This document shows positions 54,399 to 55,575 of a stretch of DNA of 55,575 nt, in pieces; positions within the stretch are counted from its first letter, which is position 1; each line of letters starts with the position of its first letter. The DNA comes from Sulfitobacter sp. GTDB lineage: Bacteria > Pseudomonadota > Alphaproteobacteria > Rhodobacterales > Rhodobacteraceae. The stretch spans positions 1 to 55,575 of the forward strand of contig JAGXFI010000134.1 of the NCBI GenBank assembly GCA_024637305.1. The letters run 5' to 3'. The notes under the pieces were generated by a model, which was not told the origin of the DNA, made no database searches, and was given only the letters and a program-made list of their open reading frames with translations. Position numbers and translations under genes: made by a program.

Positions 54399-55575
54399 AT
54401 GAGGTTGAGATACTGGACGGCCCTGACGGTCATTGTTGGCGTCGCGGTCAGCTTGGCGATGCGGGAGGACAGGCGGGCACCAGTAATTGGGCCTCCTGAC
54501 GTTGTGACGTCTTCCACCTTTCAGGAGCGTGATGATACAACGGCGATGAGTTCTGAACCTGAAGACGTGGCGACCGCATCGCAGATAGCGACAGTCGACA
54601 GACAGCAGGACGTGGCACCACCTGATGAGGAAACTATCAAGTGGTCAAGGGCGGTCGAACCCGGTGAAAGCCTCGATGTCTTGCTTGCCGAGGCGGGCCT
54701 TGAAGCGGTTCGCCGCGCCGAGGTGTCGAGCGCCATTGGGTCCGAATTCGACCTGCGAAGCCTGCAACCCGGCCACAGGCTTGCGCTGGAGATCGGCGAG
54801 GACGGAACACCGCAGACTGCCACGCTTGAGGTTGCGAATGGCCTGCAGGTGCAAGCCGTTTTCGGTGCTGCTGCGTCCGTGCGCCTGATCCCTCCAGCGC
54901 TTGAGGCCGTCCGCCGCGCCGGAGAAGCCAAGATCAAAGGGTCGATATACGCTGCATTGGAAGAGGCAGGCATGCCCACCAGGTTCGCCACCGATCTTGA
55001 GCTTGTCCTGGCAGGCACGCTGGATCTACAGCGTAAAATCGTTGGCGATGAGAGCTTTCGCCTGCTCTGGCGCGAGTACCGTTTGGGAGACCGCGTGATG
55101 GGCGAGCCGGCGATCGACTTTGCCGAGCTTGATCTGGGCGATGAGCACTACGAAATTCTTTGGCCGGAGGACGACGCCAATCGCACGAGAATTTACAAGG
55201 ATGGGCATCTTTTGCGGATCTTCGATCAACCGATCAGGGGTGCCCGGCTCAGTTCCGCATTCGGGCTGCGCAAGCATCCGGTCCATGGCACTGTACGGAT
55301 GCACAGCGGCGTCGATCTGGCAGCCACACAAGGTTCCAAAGTCCGCGCGACTCAATCGGGTGAAATCGTATTCATGGGGCGCCGGGGTGGTTACGGGCTG
55401 ATGGTCGAGATCGACCATCCACGGGATCTCCGTACCGTCTACGCACATTTGAGCGCCCTGAACGAAACGCTCAAGGTCGGCCAGCGGATTACGGCTGGCC
55501 ACGAAATCGGTCGCGTTGGATCGACCGGTACGTCGACGGGGCCGCATTTGCACTACGAGGTACTTTATAAAAATA
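54399..55575 (+). CDS. M23-family peptidoglycan peptidase (LytM/MepM-like), runs off the window
   Basis: At least 392 codons, open to the window's right edge. ATG at 54399 follows GGAGG. An N-terminal signal anchor (WTALTVIVGVAVSLAM) is followed by a low-complexity linker and an OapA/LysM-like region (VEPGESLDVLLAEAGLEAVR; LRSLQPGHRLALEIG). The M23 domain has His302 and Asp306 (MHSGVDLA) and H383-x-H385 (PHLHYEV), the four zinc-site and catalytic residues. It is a periplasmic endopeptidase that opens cross-links during cell growth. The end is missing, so full length is not known. Confidence 0.88.
   Translation, partial: MRLRYWTALTVIVGVAVSLAMREDRRAPVIGPPDVVTSSTFQERDDTTAMSSEPEDVATASQIATVDRQQDVAPPDEETIKWSRAVEPGESLDVLLAEAGLEAVRRAEVSSAIGSEFDLRSLQPGHRLALEIGEDGTPQTATLEVANGLQVQAVFGAAASVRLIPPALEAVRRAGEAKIKGSIYAALEEAGMPTRFATDLELVLAGTLDLQRKIVGDESFRLLWREYRLGDRVMGEPAIDFAELDLGDEHYEILWPEDDANRTRIYKDGHLLRIFDQPIRGARLSSAFGLRKHPVHGTVRMHSGVDLAATQGSKVRATQSGEIVFMGRRGGYGLMVEIDHPRDLRTVYAHLSALNETLKVGQRITAGHEIGRVGSTGTSTGPHLHYEVLYKN

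Overview
The window looks like a chromosomal stretch from a Rhodobacterales (Roseobacter-group) alphaproteobacterium. This is inferred from the G+C-rich sequence, a form I aerobic CO dehydrogenase cluster, TRAP and tripartite tricarboxylate (TTT) solute transporters, and LysR/LacI/FixJ-type regulators. No rRNA gene, intact tRNA gene or CRISPR array was seen.

Layout. (1) 0.1-5.2 kb is an integrated accessory island. It holds a SIR2 + HerA anti-phage pair (HerA apparently lacks its C-terminal end) and, divergently, a small ORF coupled to a large serine recombinase. The recombinase's last codons run through a 3' fragment of a tRNA-Thr(CGU) gene, a likely attachment site. (2) 5.2-12.2 kb holds a polysaccharide deacetylase gene bracketed by two ~103-bp direct repeats, an aldolase remnant, a hyuA-hyuB operon and a LysR regulator. 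(3) 12.4-21.6 kb is a CO-oxidation cluster: coxC-type MHYT/LytTR regulator, coxM-S-L, coxD, coxE, coxF, a MocA-like nucleotidyltransferase and coxG. (4) 21.9-30.5 kb is a four-carbon sugar acid operon: denD, TRAP transporter dctPQM, ltnD, otnK, otnC, otnI, with a divergent LacI regulator and a 19-bp palindrome between them. (5) 31.5-35.1 kb holds a sensor kinase / FixJ-like regulator pair followed by a secreted HbpS/GlcG-like protein and a secreted ankyrin protein. A near-identical CGTAG-N2-CTACG element precedes both transcripts. (6) 35.4-41 kb is mostly decayed DNA: a broken bicovalent-FAD oxidase, an IS110-family transposase remnant, the TPR end of a cyclase-like protein and a LysR remnant, with one apparently intact membrane-anchored cyclic-nucleotide-binding protein. 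(7) 41-47.5 kb is a TctD/TctE two-component system with a solute-binding protein, divergent from tctC-tctB-tctA, followed by a CoA-transferase stub. (8) 48-50.8 kb is sulP - tandem universal stress protein - DksA/TraR zinc finger. (9) 50.8-54 kb has a small unknown ORF, a Hen1-like RNA 2'-O-methyltransferase coupled to a second methyltransferase and a broken spermidine-synthase-like gene, and a groEL remnant with an internal deletion. (10) An M23 peptidase runs off the right edge.

How the genes work together. The cox cluster would supply electrons from CO oxidation. The TRAP and TTT systems with their neighbouring catabolic genes import and break down organic acids. Strong stem-loops sit at coxL/coxD, dctP/dctQ and tctC/tctB, where an abundant product precedes less abundant ones. 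The most unusual assemblies are the HbpS-like / two-component / ankyrin group and the Hen1-like methyltransferase unit without a visible RNA ligase partner. All family assignments come from reading motifs by eye; no database search was run.
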